Source: Corynebacterium glucuronolyticum
Lineage (GTDB): Bacteria > Actinomycetota > Actinomycetes > Mycobacteriales > Mycobacteriaceae
Length of the DNA stretch: 64,000 nucleotides
Direction: 5' to 3'
NCBI GenBank assembly: GCA_022772305.1
Contig: JALFAQ010000088.1
Coordinates: 1 to 64,000, forward strand
Part shown: positions 48,524 through 58,239 of the stretch, piece after piece
Layout: each line of letters opens with the position of its first letter
How positions within the stretch are numbered: position 1 is the stretch's first letter
Program-made: the position numbers and the translations under genes
The notes under the pieces: generated by a model
The model's database searches: none
Seen by the model: the letters and a program-made list of their open reading frames with translations, nothing else
Told to the model about the DNA's origin: nothing

Positions 48524-50268
48524 CACAGACGGAAAAGAGTAAGGCAATGAGTACACCGCAACCACAGGCAACCGTGGCGTCGACAAGCGAACCACTGCTG
48601 CGCGTAAGCGACCTGAAAGTGGAATTCGAGTCCTCTACCGGCGTTGTCGAAGCCGTGCGCGACTTCGACCTCACCATTTACCCCGGCCAGTCCGTGGCCA
48701 TCGTGGGGGAGTCCGGCTCCGGCAAGTCGACCGCAGCGATGAGCCTCCTTGGTCTCCTCCCCGGCAGTGGCAAGGTCACCCACGGCTCCATCACCTTCGA
48801 GGGTGAGGAGCTTAATGGGCTATCCGATAAAGAATGGCAAAAGTACCGCGGTTCCCACATCGGGCTTGTTCCGCAAGATCCGATGAGCAACCTCAACCCG
48901 GTGTGGCGAATCGGCACGCAAGTGGAGGAGTCACTGCGCGCCAACAACATCGCCTCCGGTTCCGAGGCTCACGCTAAGGTGGTCGAGCTACTCGGCCACG
49001 CAGGGCTTCCCGACGCCGAGAGGCGCGCAAAGCAGTTCCCGCACGAATTCTCCGGTGGTATGCGCCAGCGTGCGCTTATTGCCATCGGTTTGGCTGCGAA
49101 TCCGCGTCTGCTCATCGCCGACGAGCCGACTTCAGCGCTCGATGTCACAGTGCAGAAGCGCATCCTCGACCACCTGGGGACCCTCATTAAAGAATCCGGC
49201 ACTGCGTTGCTGTTCATCACCCACGATCTCGGTCTTGCCGCCGAGCGCGCTGATTTCGTCGTGGTCATGCACCGTGGGCGAATCGTGGAAAAGGGACCGA
49301 GCCTGGAGATACTGCGCAACCCCAAGCACCCCTACACACAGCGGTTAGTAAAGGCGGCCCCGTCTCTTGCCTCCGCCCGCATCCAGTCCGCACGCAACCA
49401 GGGGCTCACCTCGTCTGAGCTGAAGGCCTCCCAAGGTAGCAGCGACGAAACTGTTGTCGAGGTGCACAACTTGGTCAAGGAGTTTGATATCCGGGGTGCA
49501 GCACACGGCAAGGAGATTCTCCGTGCCGTCGATGATGTGTCGTTCTACCTGCGTCGTGGTACGACGACAGCGTTGGTAGGTGAATCCGGTTCCGGTAAGT
49601 CCACCGTAGCCAACATGGTTCTCGGATTGCTCAAACCCACCAGTGGCACCGTGAACTACGAAGGTCGCGACATGTCCACCATGAGTGAGAAGGAGCTGTT
49701 TGCCTTGCGCAAGAAGCTCCAGGTCGTGTTCCAAAACCCCTACGGATCGCTCGACCCCATGTTCTCCATCTACCGGTGTATTGAGGAGCCACTCAAGCTC
49801 CACAAGGTGGGAAACAGGAAGCAGCGTGAGACACGCGTTGCGGAACTCCTGGACATGGTCAATATGCCTCGATCTGCGATGCGTCGCTACCCCAATGAGT
49901 TGTCGGGCGGTCAGCGCCAGCGCATTGCTATCGCACGCGCCATGGCATTGCAACCGGGAGTTCTCATCCTCGACGAGGCCGTCTCTGCGCTGGACGTTCT
50001 TGTGCAAAACCAGATCATCCAGCTGCTGGCGGATCTGCAGGAAGAATTCCGGCTGAGCTACCTCTTCATCACCCATGATCTCGCCGTCGTGCGGCAGACC
50101 GCCGATGACATCGTCGTGATGGAAAAGGGGCGAATCGTGGAAAAGGGAACAGCGGACGGCATCTTCGATTCCCCGCAGGAAACCTACACCAAGGAGCTCA
50201 TTGCGGCCGTGCCCGGCCTCAACATTGAGTTGGGAACAGGCGACCACTTGGGTATTGATATCCGGTAA
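48520..50268 (+). CDS. Peptide ABC transporter ATPase, fused DppD-DppF type
   Basis: A 582-residue protein with two complete ABC ATPase domains joined by a short linker. Domain 1: Walker A GESGSGKST (63-71) and signature FSGGMRQR. Domain 2: a second GESGSGKST near residue 355 and signature LSGGQRQR. It replaces the two separate ATPases of dipeptide transporters. GTG start overlaps the permease stop by 4 nt with GAGGAAG upstream. Confidence 0.93.
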   Translation: MTQTEKSKAMSTPQPQATVASTSEPLLRVSDLKVEFESSTGVVEAVRDFDLTIYPGQSVAIVGESGSGKSTAAMSLLGLLPGSGKVTHGSITFEGEELNGLSDKEWQKYRGSHIGLVPQDPMSNLNPVWRIGTQVEESLRANNIASGSEAHAKVVELLGHAGLPDAERRAKQFPHEFSGGMRQRALIAIGLAANPRLLIADEPTSALDVTVQKRILDHLGTLIKESGTALLFITHDLGLAAERADFVVVMHRGRIVEKGPSLEILRNPKHPYTQRLVKAAPSLASARIQSARNQGLTSSELKASQGSSDETVVEVHNLVKEFDIRGAAHGKEILRAVDDVSFYLRRGTTTALVGESGSGKSTVANMVLGLLKPTSGTVNYEGRDMSTMSEKELFALRKKLQVVFQNPYGSLDPMFSIYRCIEEPLKLHKVGNRKQRETRVAELLDMVNMPRSAMRRYPNELSGGQRQRIAIARAMALQPGVLILDEAVSALDVLVQNQIIQLLADLQEEFRLSYLFITHDLAVVRQTADDIVVMEKGRIVEKGTADGIFDSPQETYTKELIAAVPGLNIELGTGDHLGIDIR

Positions 50269-50317
50269 CACCGCGCTGCCACAGGCAGGCAAGCGGTCCG
50301 ACTAAGAAACACAGTGG

Positions 50318-50346
50318 AAAGCGGAGGGAAGCAACCCTCCGCTTTT
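50318..50346 (+). terminator. Terminator of the peptide ABC operon
   Basis: AAAGCGGAGGG and CCCTCCGCTTT form a perfect hairpin followed by T's. Confidence 0.9.
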
Positions 50347-50365
50347 CGTCTGCTAAAGCTGGGTA

Positions 50366-50641
50366 TCAGCCCAGCTTGCCACGGCCGAGGCGGAGCAGAA
50401 TCGCAGCGAGCGCGGGTCCTTCCTCGCCAATCTCTTCGCGGAACTGGTTGACGATTTCTACCTCGCGGGTATGCACCAACCGCACGCCACCGGATGCACG
50501 ACGCGTGCGGCCAATGGCGCGGGAGATTTCCGTGCGCTTTTTCACCGCCTCCAAAATGACGTGATCGAGGCGGTCAATTTCCTTCCTGAGCTGCGTGATT
50601 TCGGCTTCGCTCAGTTGATCTTCTGCACCGGTGTTACTCAT
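50366..50641 (-). CDS. Chorismate mutase (AroQ type)
   Basis: A 91-residue helical enzyme that converts chorismate to prephenate for Phe and Tyr synthesis. Family residues include the N-terminal RKEIDRLDHVILEAVKKR with the Arg and Lys of the active site and the helix EVEIVNQFREE. There is no signal peptide, so it is the cytoplasmic form (Rv0948c-like). TACAAT (50649-50654) ends 7 nt before the ATG, so it is leaderless. Confidence 0.9.
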   Translation of the reverse strand: MSNTGAEDQLSEAEITQLRKEIDRLDHVILEAVKKRTEISRAIGRTRRASGGVRLVHTREVEIVNQFREEIGEEGPALAAILLRLGRGKLG

Positions 50642-50663
50642 ACCCGCTATTGTATAACTCGTT
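50642..50663. promoter_or_regulatory. Overlapping divergent leaderless promoters
   Basis: Only 22 bp separate two ATGs. The minus-strand -10 (TACAAT, 50649-50654) overlaps the plus-strand -10 (TATAAC, 50653-50658), so the two promoters must compete for polymerase. Confidence 0.6.
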
Positions 50664-52874
50664 ATGGCACCTTCAGATCTTGTTTCAGACCTTAACCCGC
50701 AACAACGCGAAGCCGTCCTGCATGACGACTCGCCGCTACTCATCGTGGCAGGAGCCGGTTCCGGCAAGACTGCCGTGCTTACGCGTCGCATCGCGCACCT
50801 CCTGCGTTTCAAAGGGGTGCAGCCGTGGCAGATCCTTGCCATTACATTCACCAATAAGGCTGCGAAGGAAATGCAGGAACGTGTCACTGGTCTGATCGGT
50901 CCGGAGGCGCAGAATATGGCGGTTGCGACCTTCCACTCCACCTGTGTTCGCATCCTCCGTCGCAATGCACAGCTGGTCCCGGGATTGAACTCCAACTTCA
51001 CCATCTACGATTCAGACGATTCCAAACGCTTGCTACAGCAGATCGCCAAGGACATGGAGCTGGACATTAAGAAGTTCAGCCCCCGCGTGCTGGGAAACCG
51101 TATTTCCGGCTGGAAGAACGAACTCGTAGGTGTTGACGATGCGGTGAAGGAAAACAAGATTTTCGGCCAGGTCTATGGTTTTTACCAGGAGAGGCTGCGT
51201 CGCGCGAACGCGCTCGACTTCGATGACCTCATCGGGGAAGTAGTACGGATCTTCCGTGAGCACCCGGATGTGGCCATGTACTACCGCCGGCGCTTCCACT
51301 ACGTGCTCGTGGATGAGTACCAGGATACGAACCACGCGCAGTACGAATTTATCTCCGCCCTCGTCGGCAAAGAGGGCACCGGGTTGTGCGTCGTTGGTGA
51401 TGCCGACCAGTCCATTTATGCCTTCCGTGGCGCGACGATCCGCAATATCCGCGAGTTTGAGCGCGATTTTCCCAACGCCAAGACCATCCTTCTCGAGCAG
51501 AACTACCGCTCCACGCAGAATATTTTGTCTGCCGCCAACGCTGTCATTGCCCATAATGAACACCGCGGAAAGAAGAATCTGTGGACCGATCAGGGCGCGG
51601 GTCCGAAGATCATTGGCTACGTTGCGGATAGGGAGGAAGACGAGGCGCGATTTATCGCCCGCACCATCGATGACCGAAACCTCCCCTTCAACGAGGTGGC
51701 TGTCATGTACAGAACCAACGCCGCCTCCCGTGTCATCGAGGACGTGTTCATCCGCACCGGCATTCCGTACCGCGTGGTCGGTGGCACGCGCTTCTATGAG
51801 CGCAAGGAAGTGCGGGATATCATCGCGTACCTGCGTGTCGTGGACAATCCGGATGACGAGGTTTCACTCCGCAGGATCGTCAACACTCCCCGTCGCGGGA
51901 TCGGCGACAAAGCGTTGGCGTTTGTGACCGCCTTCGCCACCCGCGAAAATATCTCGCTCTACGAGGCCATGAAGCGTGCTGAGGAGGTGGACTACCTCGG
52001 TGCCCGTGGGCGCAACGCGATCACGAAGTTCGTCGACATGATGGAGGGTTTGCGCGCTAGCGACCAAGAGGTGGGCGACCTCATCAACCTCATTACTGAT
52101 GTCTCCGGCTACCGCGATGAGCTGGAAAAGTCCAAGGATCCCCGCGATGAAGCTCGCCTGGATAACCTTAACGAGCTCGTGGCGTATGCGCGCGACTTTG
52201 CGCAGCAGGCGCGGTCCAATGATGAGGATGACTCCGTCCAAGCATTCTTGGAACGAGTGTCTCTTGTTGCCGATGCCGATCAAATCCCTGATGCAGGGCA
52301 AGGTGTCGTTACCCTCATGACCCTGCACACGGCGAAGGGTCTGGAGTTCCCCTATGTTTTCCTCCCCGGTTGGGAAGAAGGCCAGTTCCCCCATATGCGC
52401 TCGTTGGGTAACGCCGAAGAAATCGAAGAAGAGCGACGCCTGGCCTACGTAGGCATTACCCGTGCGCGCAAGCAGCTATTCATCTCTCGTGCGCTTCTCC
52501 GCATCGCGTGGGGGAATTCCCAGACGAACCCTGAGTCCCGGTTCCTCGGCGACATTCCTGGCTCCCTTATCGAGTGGGAACGCGAGGAACCCGCCTACGG
52601 CATCGGCGGAGGATATAACGCCTACGGCGGTGGTGGCGATGGCTGGGTTGGTGGCCCGCGTCGGGTGAAGAAGAAGCCCGCGTCTTCCCAATCAGTTCCC
52701 GCATCGTCGTTGAAGCTTGCGGTGGGAGACATGGTGAATCACGAAAAGTACGGGGTCGGCACCGTGAAGGAAGTAACGGGCCTCGGTAAGCACACAACCG
52801 TAACGATCGACTTCGGCTCGAATGGGACGATTCGTCTCATGCTTATTGGCAACATCCCTATGGAGAAGCTGTAG
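50664..52874 (+). CDS. uvrD1: ATP-dependent DNA helicase UvrD/PcrA
   Basis: A 736-residue superfamily 1A helicase in nucleotide excision repair and replication. Motifs: AGAGSGKTAVL (Walker A), LVDEYQDTNHAQYEF (Walker B), and LHTAKGLEFPYVFLPG with YVGITRARK. The C-terminal Tudor-like region ends in KLAVGDMVNHEKYGVG. Pairing with chorismate mutase is the Rv0948c-Rv0949 order. Confidence 0.95.
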   Translation: MAPSDLVSDLNPQQREAVLHDDSPLLIVAGAGSGKTAVLTRRIAHLLRFKGVQPWQILAITFTNKAAKEMQERVTGLIGPEAQNMAVATFHSTCVRILRRNAQLVPGLNSNFTIYDSDDSKRLLQQIAKDMELDIKKFSPRVLGNRISGWKNELVGVDDAVKENKIFGQVYGFYQERLRRANALDFDDLIGEVVRIFREHPDVAMYYRRRFHYVLVDEYQDTNHAQYEFISALVGKEGTGLCVVGDADQSIYAFRGATIRNIREFERDFPNAKTILLEQNYRSTQNILSAANAVIAHNEHRGKKNLWTDQGAGPKIIGYVADREEDEARFIARTIDDRNLPFNEVAVMYRTNAASRVIEDVFIRTGIPYRVVGGTRFYERKEVRDIIAYLRVVDNPDDEVSLRRIVNTPRRGIGDKALAFVTAFATRENISLYEAMKRAEEVDYLGARGRNAITKFVDMMEGLRASDQEVGDLINLITDVSGYRDELEKSKDPRDEARLDNLNELVAYARDFAQQARSNDEDDSVQAFLERVSLVADADQIPDAGQGVVTLMTLHTAKGLEFPYVFLPGWEEGQFPHMRSLGNAEEIEEERRLAYVGITRARKQLFISRALLRIAWGNSQTNPESRFLGDIPGSLIEWEREEPAYGIGGGYNAYGGGGDGWVGGPRRVKKKPASSQSVPASSLKLAVGDMVNHEKYGVGTVKEVTGLGKHTTVTIDFGSNGTIRLMLIGNIPMEKL

Positions 52875-52882
52875 GGGAAAGA

Positions 52883-52926
52883 CGTATAGGGAGGCTGCGC
52901 ACTGAACCCGCAGCCTCCCTATGCGT
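52883..52926 (+). terminator. Terminator after uvrD1
   Basis: CGTATAGGGAGGCTGCG pairs with CGCAGCCTCCCTATGCG over 17 bases, one of the longest stems in the window. T's are few after it. Confidence 0.8.
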
Positions 52927-53262
52927 CTTGAAAACCGGGCGAAAAACTGAGTAAATACGAAGAAAACGAAGAAAATCTTAAGAATTACACCTTTTGGGGG
53001 TAAAAGCTCGCCGGTGGTCGTGGCGTGCTCTTGTCGGGGGCGTGCGCCGGGGTAGGAGGGGATTGGGGTATAGGGGTGGTATAAACCATCGAGTAGGTAG
53101 ACGAGGGCCGTGTCCTGTAACTCGTATGGTCTAAAACGCGCTCACAGCGCCGTGGGGCGGCTAACGGGGTAGATATGGGTTTCCGGTCGATTTGAACCTA
53201 ATAGGAACCTGAGACGAGCGGAGAAGTGGATTTTAGCTGGGCGGATGTGGGGTGACCAAATG
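52927..53262. other. Intergenic stretch, no gene seen
   Basis: About 340 bases of mixed composition, with G-rich runs (53030-53075). No open frame looks like a protein and no RNA family is recognised. Confidence 0.5.
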
Positions 53263-53294
53263 AAAAAGAGCCATGGGCTGTTCGCCATGGCTCT
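53263..53294 (-). terminator. Terminator of the M23 peptidase gene
   Basis: AGAGCCATGG (53267-53276) and CCATGGCTCT (53285-53294) form a hairpin, followed on the minus strand by T's. Confidence 0.85.
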
Positions 53295-53324
53295 CGGAAG
53301 TGTTGAAGCAGTGTTTATAGGTTG

Positions 53325-54047
53325 TTACAGGTTGATCCCACGCTCAGCCAGCCACGGGATCGGGTCGATTGCTCCACCGCCGTTGGGATGTACTTCGAAG
53401 TGCAGGTGGGGGCCGGTGGAGAAACCACGGCTACCGATGCCGGCGATGCGCTGCCCGGCATGAACCTGGGCGCCGACGGTGGTTTCTACGGTCTCCATGT
53501 GGCCGTACACAGTGATGGTGCCGTCCTCATGCTTGATGCGAACCCAGTTGCCGAAACCGGAGGCAGGGCCTGCATCGATGACGACACCGTCCTGAGCTGC
53601 GACGATCGAGGAGCCCATCGGACCGGCAATGTCAACGCCAGCGTGGAGAACGCCCCACCTGGTGCCGAAACCGGAGGAGAGGGTTCCTTCGGCCGGGCGA
53701 ACGACGAGAGGTGCGCGGGCGGCTTCGTCGGCTGCTGCGCGCTCATTGTCGTACTGAACGGCCTTGGCGATCTGATCTTGGACGTTGGCGGCAGGTTTAA
53801 ACTCAGCGATGTTAAGCACCTGCGGGGACTCGTGCGTCGTAGCCGGCGCGGGGGTCGACGTTTCTGCAACGAGCTGCACCTGGTTGTTGATAGCTGGTGC
53901 GGTATCGGTGGTGATGTTTGCTGCTACCGCGCCTGTTGCGCCGGCAGTGGAAACTACACCGGTGGTGACAGCTACTAGACTGACGCGACCTTTGGGTGCG
54001 CTAGGGGCCTTGCGGTGTGCCCCCGCTGTCGACCGCTGATGAGCCAT
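53325..54047 (-). CDS. M23 family metallopeptidase, peptidoglycan hydrolase
   Basis: A 240-residue exported zinc endopeptidase. A membrane-targeting N-terminus (about 25-45, ending in VAA) leads into a low-complexity linker, then the LytM domain (about 120-235) with ligands His135 and Asp139 in HAGVDIAG and catalytic His214/His216 in GPHLHFEV. It cuts peptide cross-links. ATG at 54047 with AAGGAG 6 nt upstream. Matches Rv0950c by position. GTAACG repeats lie about 100 nt upstream. Confidence 0.93.
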   Translation of the reverse strand: MAHQRSTAGAHRKAPSAPKGRVSLVAVTTGVVSTAGATGAVAANITTDTAPAINNQVQLVAETSTPAPATTHESPQVLNIAEFKPAANVQDQIAKAVQYDNERAAADEAARAPLVVRPAEGTLSSGFGTRWGVLHAGVDIAGPMGSSIVAAQDGVVIDAGPASGFGNWVRIKHEDGTITVYGHMETVETTVGAQVHAGQRIAGIGSRGFSTGPHLHFEVHPNGGGAIDPIPWLAERGINL

Positions 54048-54144
54048 TTCCTGCTCCTTCAACCTCTGTAAAAGGCCACGAGTGGAAGGTGCCGTCGTTA
54101 TGACAGCTTCACTTCTTCGTGACCCTTTTGTTACCTATCTCTGC

Positions 54145-54171
54145 TTAACGAGATGTAACGATAGCGTAACG
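54145..54171 (-). promoter_or_regulatory. Tandem TAACG repeats upstream of the M23 gene (MtrA-like)
   Basis: On the plus strand TTAACG (54145), GTAACG (54155) and GTAACG (54166) follow with 10 and 11 bp spacing. The form and spacing equal those at the rpf1 promoter. Binding by MtrA is inferred, because M23 and rpf genes are known MtrA targets in related bacteria. Confidence 0.5.
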
Positions 54172-54317
54172 AAATCGGAGGGGCAAGCAGAAATAATCGT
54201 TAGTACTGTCGTTTTCGGCGGGCTTTTCGTTACATATCAATCGAAAGGTGGCGACGATGTTTCTACGTTACGCGTCGCCTCCCGCACCTGAGGGGGAAAC
54301 CGTGGCACAGTTTAGGC

Positions 54318-56027
54318 GTGAATGTGAATGTAGGTCCCTCTCGCAATTCTGCACGTCCCGGTGGCCCATACCGGCGTGGACGGCGCCAGTCGCGTGCGAA
54401 TGTTGACCCGTCAACCACCAGTTTTGGTGTGTCCGGGCATCTCCGCACGCGCCGGCTCGTGATGCCGTTCATAACCTCTAACGTGATAATTGTCACAGTC
54501 GCGATCGCTATTTCACTTGCGTCGCTTCTGTTGACATCTACCACTCTCATTGCTTTACCGGGATCAATCGCCCAGGCGTACATCGTCATCAACGGCGGCG
54601 CGATTTCCGGCAGCGGACAGGTCATCAGTTCTGTACCACTACTACCTGCCCTGTGCGTGGGCCTACTTACTGCACGAACGACGTATAGCCTCGTGAAAAC
54701 ACGGGCATCCATGCGCGACCTGGGGATTATTTTCGCAGCCGCGGTGGGCATACCGTTCCTTTTGACACTTACCGCAACCGCGATGCTGTGGAGCGCTTCG
54801 CACGTGTTTGCCATGGGGCTTCCCCCGCTGCTCACCTTCGCCCGTGTCGTCATCCTGCACGCTGCAGCCGTGCTGGCTGGAATGGGGCCGCGCCTGTGGA
54901 AGGCCCTGGCACGGCGCTACGCAGTTCCGGAAGCATGGGTTAGTTCTGCGTACGCGGCGCTTCGTCTGCTGGCGGTCTGGATGGTCGCAGGATTCATTCT
55001 CGTCGCTGTGATGACTGCTGTCCGCTGGCAGCCAGTTGGCCACCCACTCGTCGCGCTGGGTTATCTACCTAATGCCGCTATTGGTGGCGCGTCCGTCATG
55101 TTGGGCGCTGATTTCCGGGTTGGGGAAAGCTGGGTCTCCCTGTTTTCTGCCCATCCCGGAGTGCTTCCGCCTGTGCAGTGGCTTGTGGCTATGCCCGAAT
55201 CTGTCCACACTGCCGCAGCCTTCATCATGGTTGTTGCCTTCCTCGTTGCCCTGTTCGTGCTCAAAGACATGCCTGAATACGGTCTCGCTGTAGCTCCCTT
55301 CACCATGGTGGGGATGGGCATCCTACAACTTCTCCAGAGTGGTCCCGTGGGGGTACTTGGCTATGTGGGCAGCACGTGGTGGCTGGCCATTCTTTTGGCG
55401 GGCATCTACCCAGCCGCGATTGGCTTGGGTGGTGTCCTCATCCGGCTCATCCGGGGCAAGCGTGTTCCCGCTGTAGCGGAAAACGCAGAGCAGGACAGCG
55501 CGGAATCCACGGCCGAAGCGGACGACGATACCGAGACGGCAGTCAGCGTCGTCGATGACGAATCCGCCAGCGAAACCGATGGCGAAGATGGCGCTGAAGA
55601 CGGCAACGACGAAAACAGCGTAGATGGCGATGCAGACCTCACTACAGATGCGGAAACAGAAACAGCTGACGCAGGTGAGAACGAAGACACAGAAGACACA
55701 GAGGATACGCCACAGGAGGAAGGGAAGGACGACGAGCCGTCCGGCATCGCTGATTCAGGGGAGTCTGTGTCGACGGATACACCCGCACGTGGGCAGCAGA
55801 GTTCCGAACTGGCAGGTGATGGGGAACAATGGGATGTGACATCTGAAACCGAAGAGGAAAAGGTCACTGCAGACGATGATGCGAACATCCCGCACGTTGC
55901 CGCCGATCCCCACGGATCTGGGGACGAACGACACGGCGAAAACGACAGCGAAGAGGAAAACACGAGTGGTGGTTCTCGCCTCTGGGTCGGGAACACTTCT
56001 CCAAGCGATGATGGATCGGCGCAGTAG
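54318..56027 (+). CDS. PerM/DUF6350-like membrane protein with acidic tail
   Basis: A 569-residue protein. After a basic N-terminus of about 45 residues, about nine hydrophobic helices follow to residue 385; this part resembles the DUF6350 family and PerM (Rv0955), which supports cell division under stress. A tail of about 185 residues is almost all Asp, Glu, Ser, Thr and Ala and must be disordered. GTG start at 54318 follows a CACAGT hexamer by 6 nt. purN starts inside its end, as in Rv0955-Rv0956. Confidence 0.8.
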   Translation: MNVNVGPSRNSARPGGPYRRGRRQSRANVDPSTTSFGVSGHLRTRRLVMPFITSNVIIVTVAIAISLASLLLTSTTLIALPGSIAQAYIVINGGAISGSGQVISSVPLLPALCVGLLTARTTYSLVKTRASMRDLGIIFAAAVGIPFLLTLTATAMLWSASHVFAMGLPPLLTFARVVILHAAAVLAGMGPRLWKALARRYAVPEAWVSSAYAALRLLAVWMVAGFILVAVMTAVRWQPVGHPLVALGYLPNAAIGGASVMLGADFRVGESWVSLFSAHPGVLPPVQWLVAMPESVHTAAAFIMVVAFLVALFVLKDMPEYGLAVAPFTMVGMGILQLLQSGPVGVLGYVGSTWWLAILLAGIYPAAIGLGGVLIRLIRGKRVPAVAENAEQDSAESTAEADDDTETAVSVVDDESASETDGEDGAEDGNDENSVDGDADLTTDAETETADAGENEDTEDTEDTPQEEGKDDEPSGIADSGESVSTDTPARGQQSSELAGDGEQWDVTSETEEEKVTADDDANIPHVAADPHGSGDERHGENDSEEENTSGGSRLWVGNTSPSDDGSAQ

Positions 56028-56514
56028 CGTCTACGACATTGTCGCTGTCATCACAGACAGACCGTGCACTGCCAATGAGCGTGCGCGGGCTGCATCGATT
56101 CCAACCCAGGTAGTGGAATTCACCCCCAACCATCGGGAACAGTGGAATCGGGATTTTCGAGATACCGTGGCATCCTTCGATCCTGACATCGTCGTTTCCG
56201 CGGGCTTGATGCGCATCGTATCCTCAGAATTCCTCGAGGCATTCGACGTCGTTTTGAATACACACCCGGCGCTGCTTCCGGCGTTCAAGGGCGCGCACGC
56301 CGTGCGCGATGCGCTGGCCTACGGAGTGGCAGTGACTGGTTCGACGGTGCACAAAATGGACGCAGGTATGGATACCGGCCCCATCGTCGCACAGTGGCCT
56401 GTGCTCATCAACGAGGATGACAATGAAGATTCGTTGCATGAGCGAATTAAGATGGTTGAACGTCAGTTAATCGTGAAGGTGCTCGAGGAAGGCTTGTGGC
56501 ATGACGGACAATAA
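55966..56514 (+). CDS. purN: Phosphoribosylglycinamide formyltransferase
   Basis: A 182-residue enzyme of purine synthesis that formylates GAR. Seen are [15 protein letters not shown] at the N-terminus, [13 protein letters not shown], and [21 protein letters not shown] with the catalytic His. I chose the GTG at 55966, 7 nt after GAGGAA, which puts the first beta strand at the N-terminus as usual; an ATG at 55876 would add 30 basic residues. Either way it overlaps the PerM-like gene by at least 62 nt. Confidence 0.88.
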   Translation: MVVLASGSGTLLQAMMDRRSSVYDIVAVITDRPCTANERARAASIPTQVVEFTPNHREQWNRDFRDTVASFDPDIVVSAGLMRIVSSEFLEAFDVVLNTHPALLPAFKGAHAVRDALAYGVAVTGSTVHKMDAGMDTGPIVAQWPVLINEDDNEDSLHERIKMVERQLIVKVLEEGLWHDGQ

Positions 56515-58039
56515 AGAACAAAAGATTTCGATTAAGCGGGCACTCATCAGTGTGTTCGACAAGACGGGGTTAGACGAGCTCGCCAAGGGGCTACACGAGG
56601 CAGGTGTGGACATCGTCTCTACTGGTTCCACCGCGAAGGTCATCCGCGAGGCGGGTGTTCCCGTCACCGATGTCAGTGAGATCACCGGTTTCCCGGAGTG
56701 TCTCGACGGGCGCGTCAAGACGCTGCACCCGGTCGTGCATGCGGGAATACTCGCGGATACGCACGTTCCTGCACATATGCAGCAGTTGGAGGAGCTAGGG
56801 ATTGAAGGGTTCCAGCTCGTTATCGTTAATCTCTACCCGTTCGAGCAGACGGTAGCTTCCGGCGCAGGCTACGCCGATTGCGTGGAGAAGATCGACATTG
56901 GGGGCCCGTCGATGGTTCGTGGCGCGGCCAAGAACCATGGCTCCGTAGCAGTCGTTGTTGATTCTGCTGACTACGCTAAGGCCGCCGAGGCGACGAAGAA
57001 CGGTGGCTTCACCTACGAGGAGCGCCAGAAGCTCGCTTTCAAGGCGTTTAAACACACTGCAGATTATGACGCACACGTTTCGCAGTGGTTCGCCGATCAG
57101 CTCGGCAGCAGTGAAACGCGTACGCTCCGCTACGGTGAAAACCCGCACCAGAAGGCTACCGTCCACGTAACGGGTGAGGGCCTTGCTGCCGCCGAGCAGT
57201 TCGGCGGCAAGGAAATGAGCTTCAACAACTACCGGGATGCGGATGCGGCGTGGGCCGCAGCATGGGACCACGCAGACCCGTGTGTCGCCATCATCAAGCA
57301 CACGAATCCGTGCGGGATCGCCGTCTCCCACACGTCGATCGCTGATGCGCACAAGAAGGCGCACGCCTGCGATCCGATGAGTGCGTATGGCGGAGTCATC
57401 GCTGTGAACCGTGAGGTGAGCCTGGAAATGGCGCAGCAGGTGCGCCCGATTTTCACCGAGGTCATCGCCGCTCCGTCCTACGAGCCGGCGGCCCTCGAAC
57501 TGCTGCAGGAAAAGCAGAACCTGCGCATCCTCCAGTGCGATGAGCCGCATCGCGGTGGCATGCAGAAGATGTTCATCTCCGGTGGCGTGCTTGAGCAGGA
57601 GCGCGATGTCCTCCAGGCGGAAGGTGACGATCCGAAGAACTGGAAGCTCGTCGCCGGAGAGCCTGCAACCGCGGAGGTGCTGGCCGATCTGGAATTTGCT
57701 TGGCGCAGTATCCGCTGTGTGAAGTCGAACGCGATCCTCATCGCCAATCAGGGTGCCACCGTGGGTGTGGGCATGGGACAGGTCAACCGCGTCGATTCCG
57801 CCAAGCTCGCGGTGGAGCGCGCCAACACGCTTGCCGACGGCACGAACCGCACCGCTGGTGCCGTCGCAGCCTCGGATGCGTTCTTCCCGTTTGCCGATGG
57901 TTTTGAAATCCTCGCGAAGGCGGGAGTCCAGGCTGTCGTTCAGCCCGGTGGCTCCATCCGCGATGAGGAGGTCATTGAGGCAGCGAAGAAGGCAGGAATC
58001 ACCATGTACCTCACGGGTACGCGGCACTTCCTCCACTAA
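56501..58039 (+). CDS. purH: Bifunctional AICAR transformylase/IMP cyclohydrolase
   Basis: A 512-residue enzyme catalysing the last two steps of IMP synthesis. IMP cyclohydrolase part (1-about 200): [30 protein letters not shown] transformylase part (about 200-512): [20 protein letters not shown], and the C-terminal GGSIRDEEV. The start overlaps purN by 14 nt. Confidence 0.96.
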   Translation: MTDNKEQKISIKRALISVFDKTGLDELAKGLHEAGVDIVSTGSTAKVIREAGVPVTDVSEITGFPECLDGRVKTLHPVVHAGILADTHVPAHMQQLEELGIEGFQLVIVNLYPFEQTVASGAGYADCVEKIDIGGPSMVRGAAKNHGSVAVVVDSADYAKAAEATKNGGFTYEERQKLAFKAFKHTADYDAHVSQWFADQLGSSETRTLRYGENPHQKATVHVTGEGLAAAEQFGGKEMSFNNYRDADAAWAAAWDHADPCVAIIKHTNPCGIAVSHTSIADAHKKAHACDPMSAYGGVIAVNREVSLEMAQQVRPIFTEVIAAPSYEPAALELLQEKQNLRILQCDEPHRGGMQKMFISGGVLEQERDVLQAEGDDPKNWKLVAGEPATAEVLADLEFAWRSIRCVKSNAILIANQGATVGVGMGQVNRVDSAKLAVERANTLADGTNRTAGAVAASDAFFPFADGFEILAKAGVQAVVQPGGSIRDEEVIEAAKKAGITMYLTGTRHFLH

Positions 58040-58098
58040 GCGTCTGTGCACTGTGTAGTGATGCTGCAGTGATGCACTGTCCTTACCAGTGCATGCGG

Positions 58099-58140
58099 AG
58101 AGCACCGTTCACCCCGCTGTGAACGGTGCCCTCATCTTTT
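58099..58140 (+). terminator. Terminator of purH
   Basis: GCACCGTTCAC (58102-58112) and GTGAACGGTGC (58119-58129) form a hairpin; TCTTTT follows. Confidence 0.85.
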
Positions 58141-58218
58141 GGCTGATGGGCGCTCTCAGTAGTGGAGTAGCACTACCAGCCACACCTCATCGGGTGGGGC
58201 GTTTTGAGAGTGCGTTTC

Positions 58219-58239
58219 TATCAAACTAAAGTTTGATTA
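58219..58239 (+). promoter_or_regulatory. Inverted repeat at the multicopper oxidase start
   Basis: ATCAAAC and GTTTGAT (58220-58226, 58231-58237) flank TAAA and end 2 nt before the ATG. It would overlap any nearby -10 and could be a repressor site or mask the start codon. No ribosome site is seen. Confidence 0.5.

Noticed and set aside
53245..53978. Plus-strand open frames opposite the M23 gene
   Set aside because: They overlap the catalytic domain of a clear peptidase on the other strand and its terminator.
55876..55965. Longer N-terminus for purN from the ATG at 55876
   Set aside because: It would add 30 basic residues not seen in PurN; the GTG at 55966 has a GAGGAA site and gives the normal first beta strand.
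56795..58105. A 436-codon minus-strand open frame
   Set aside because: Opposite purH; no motif of its own.
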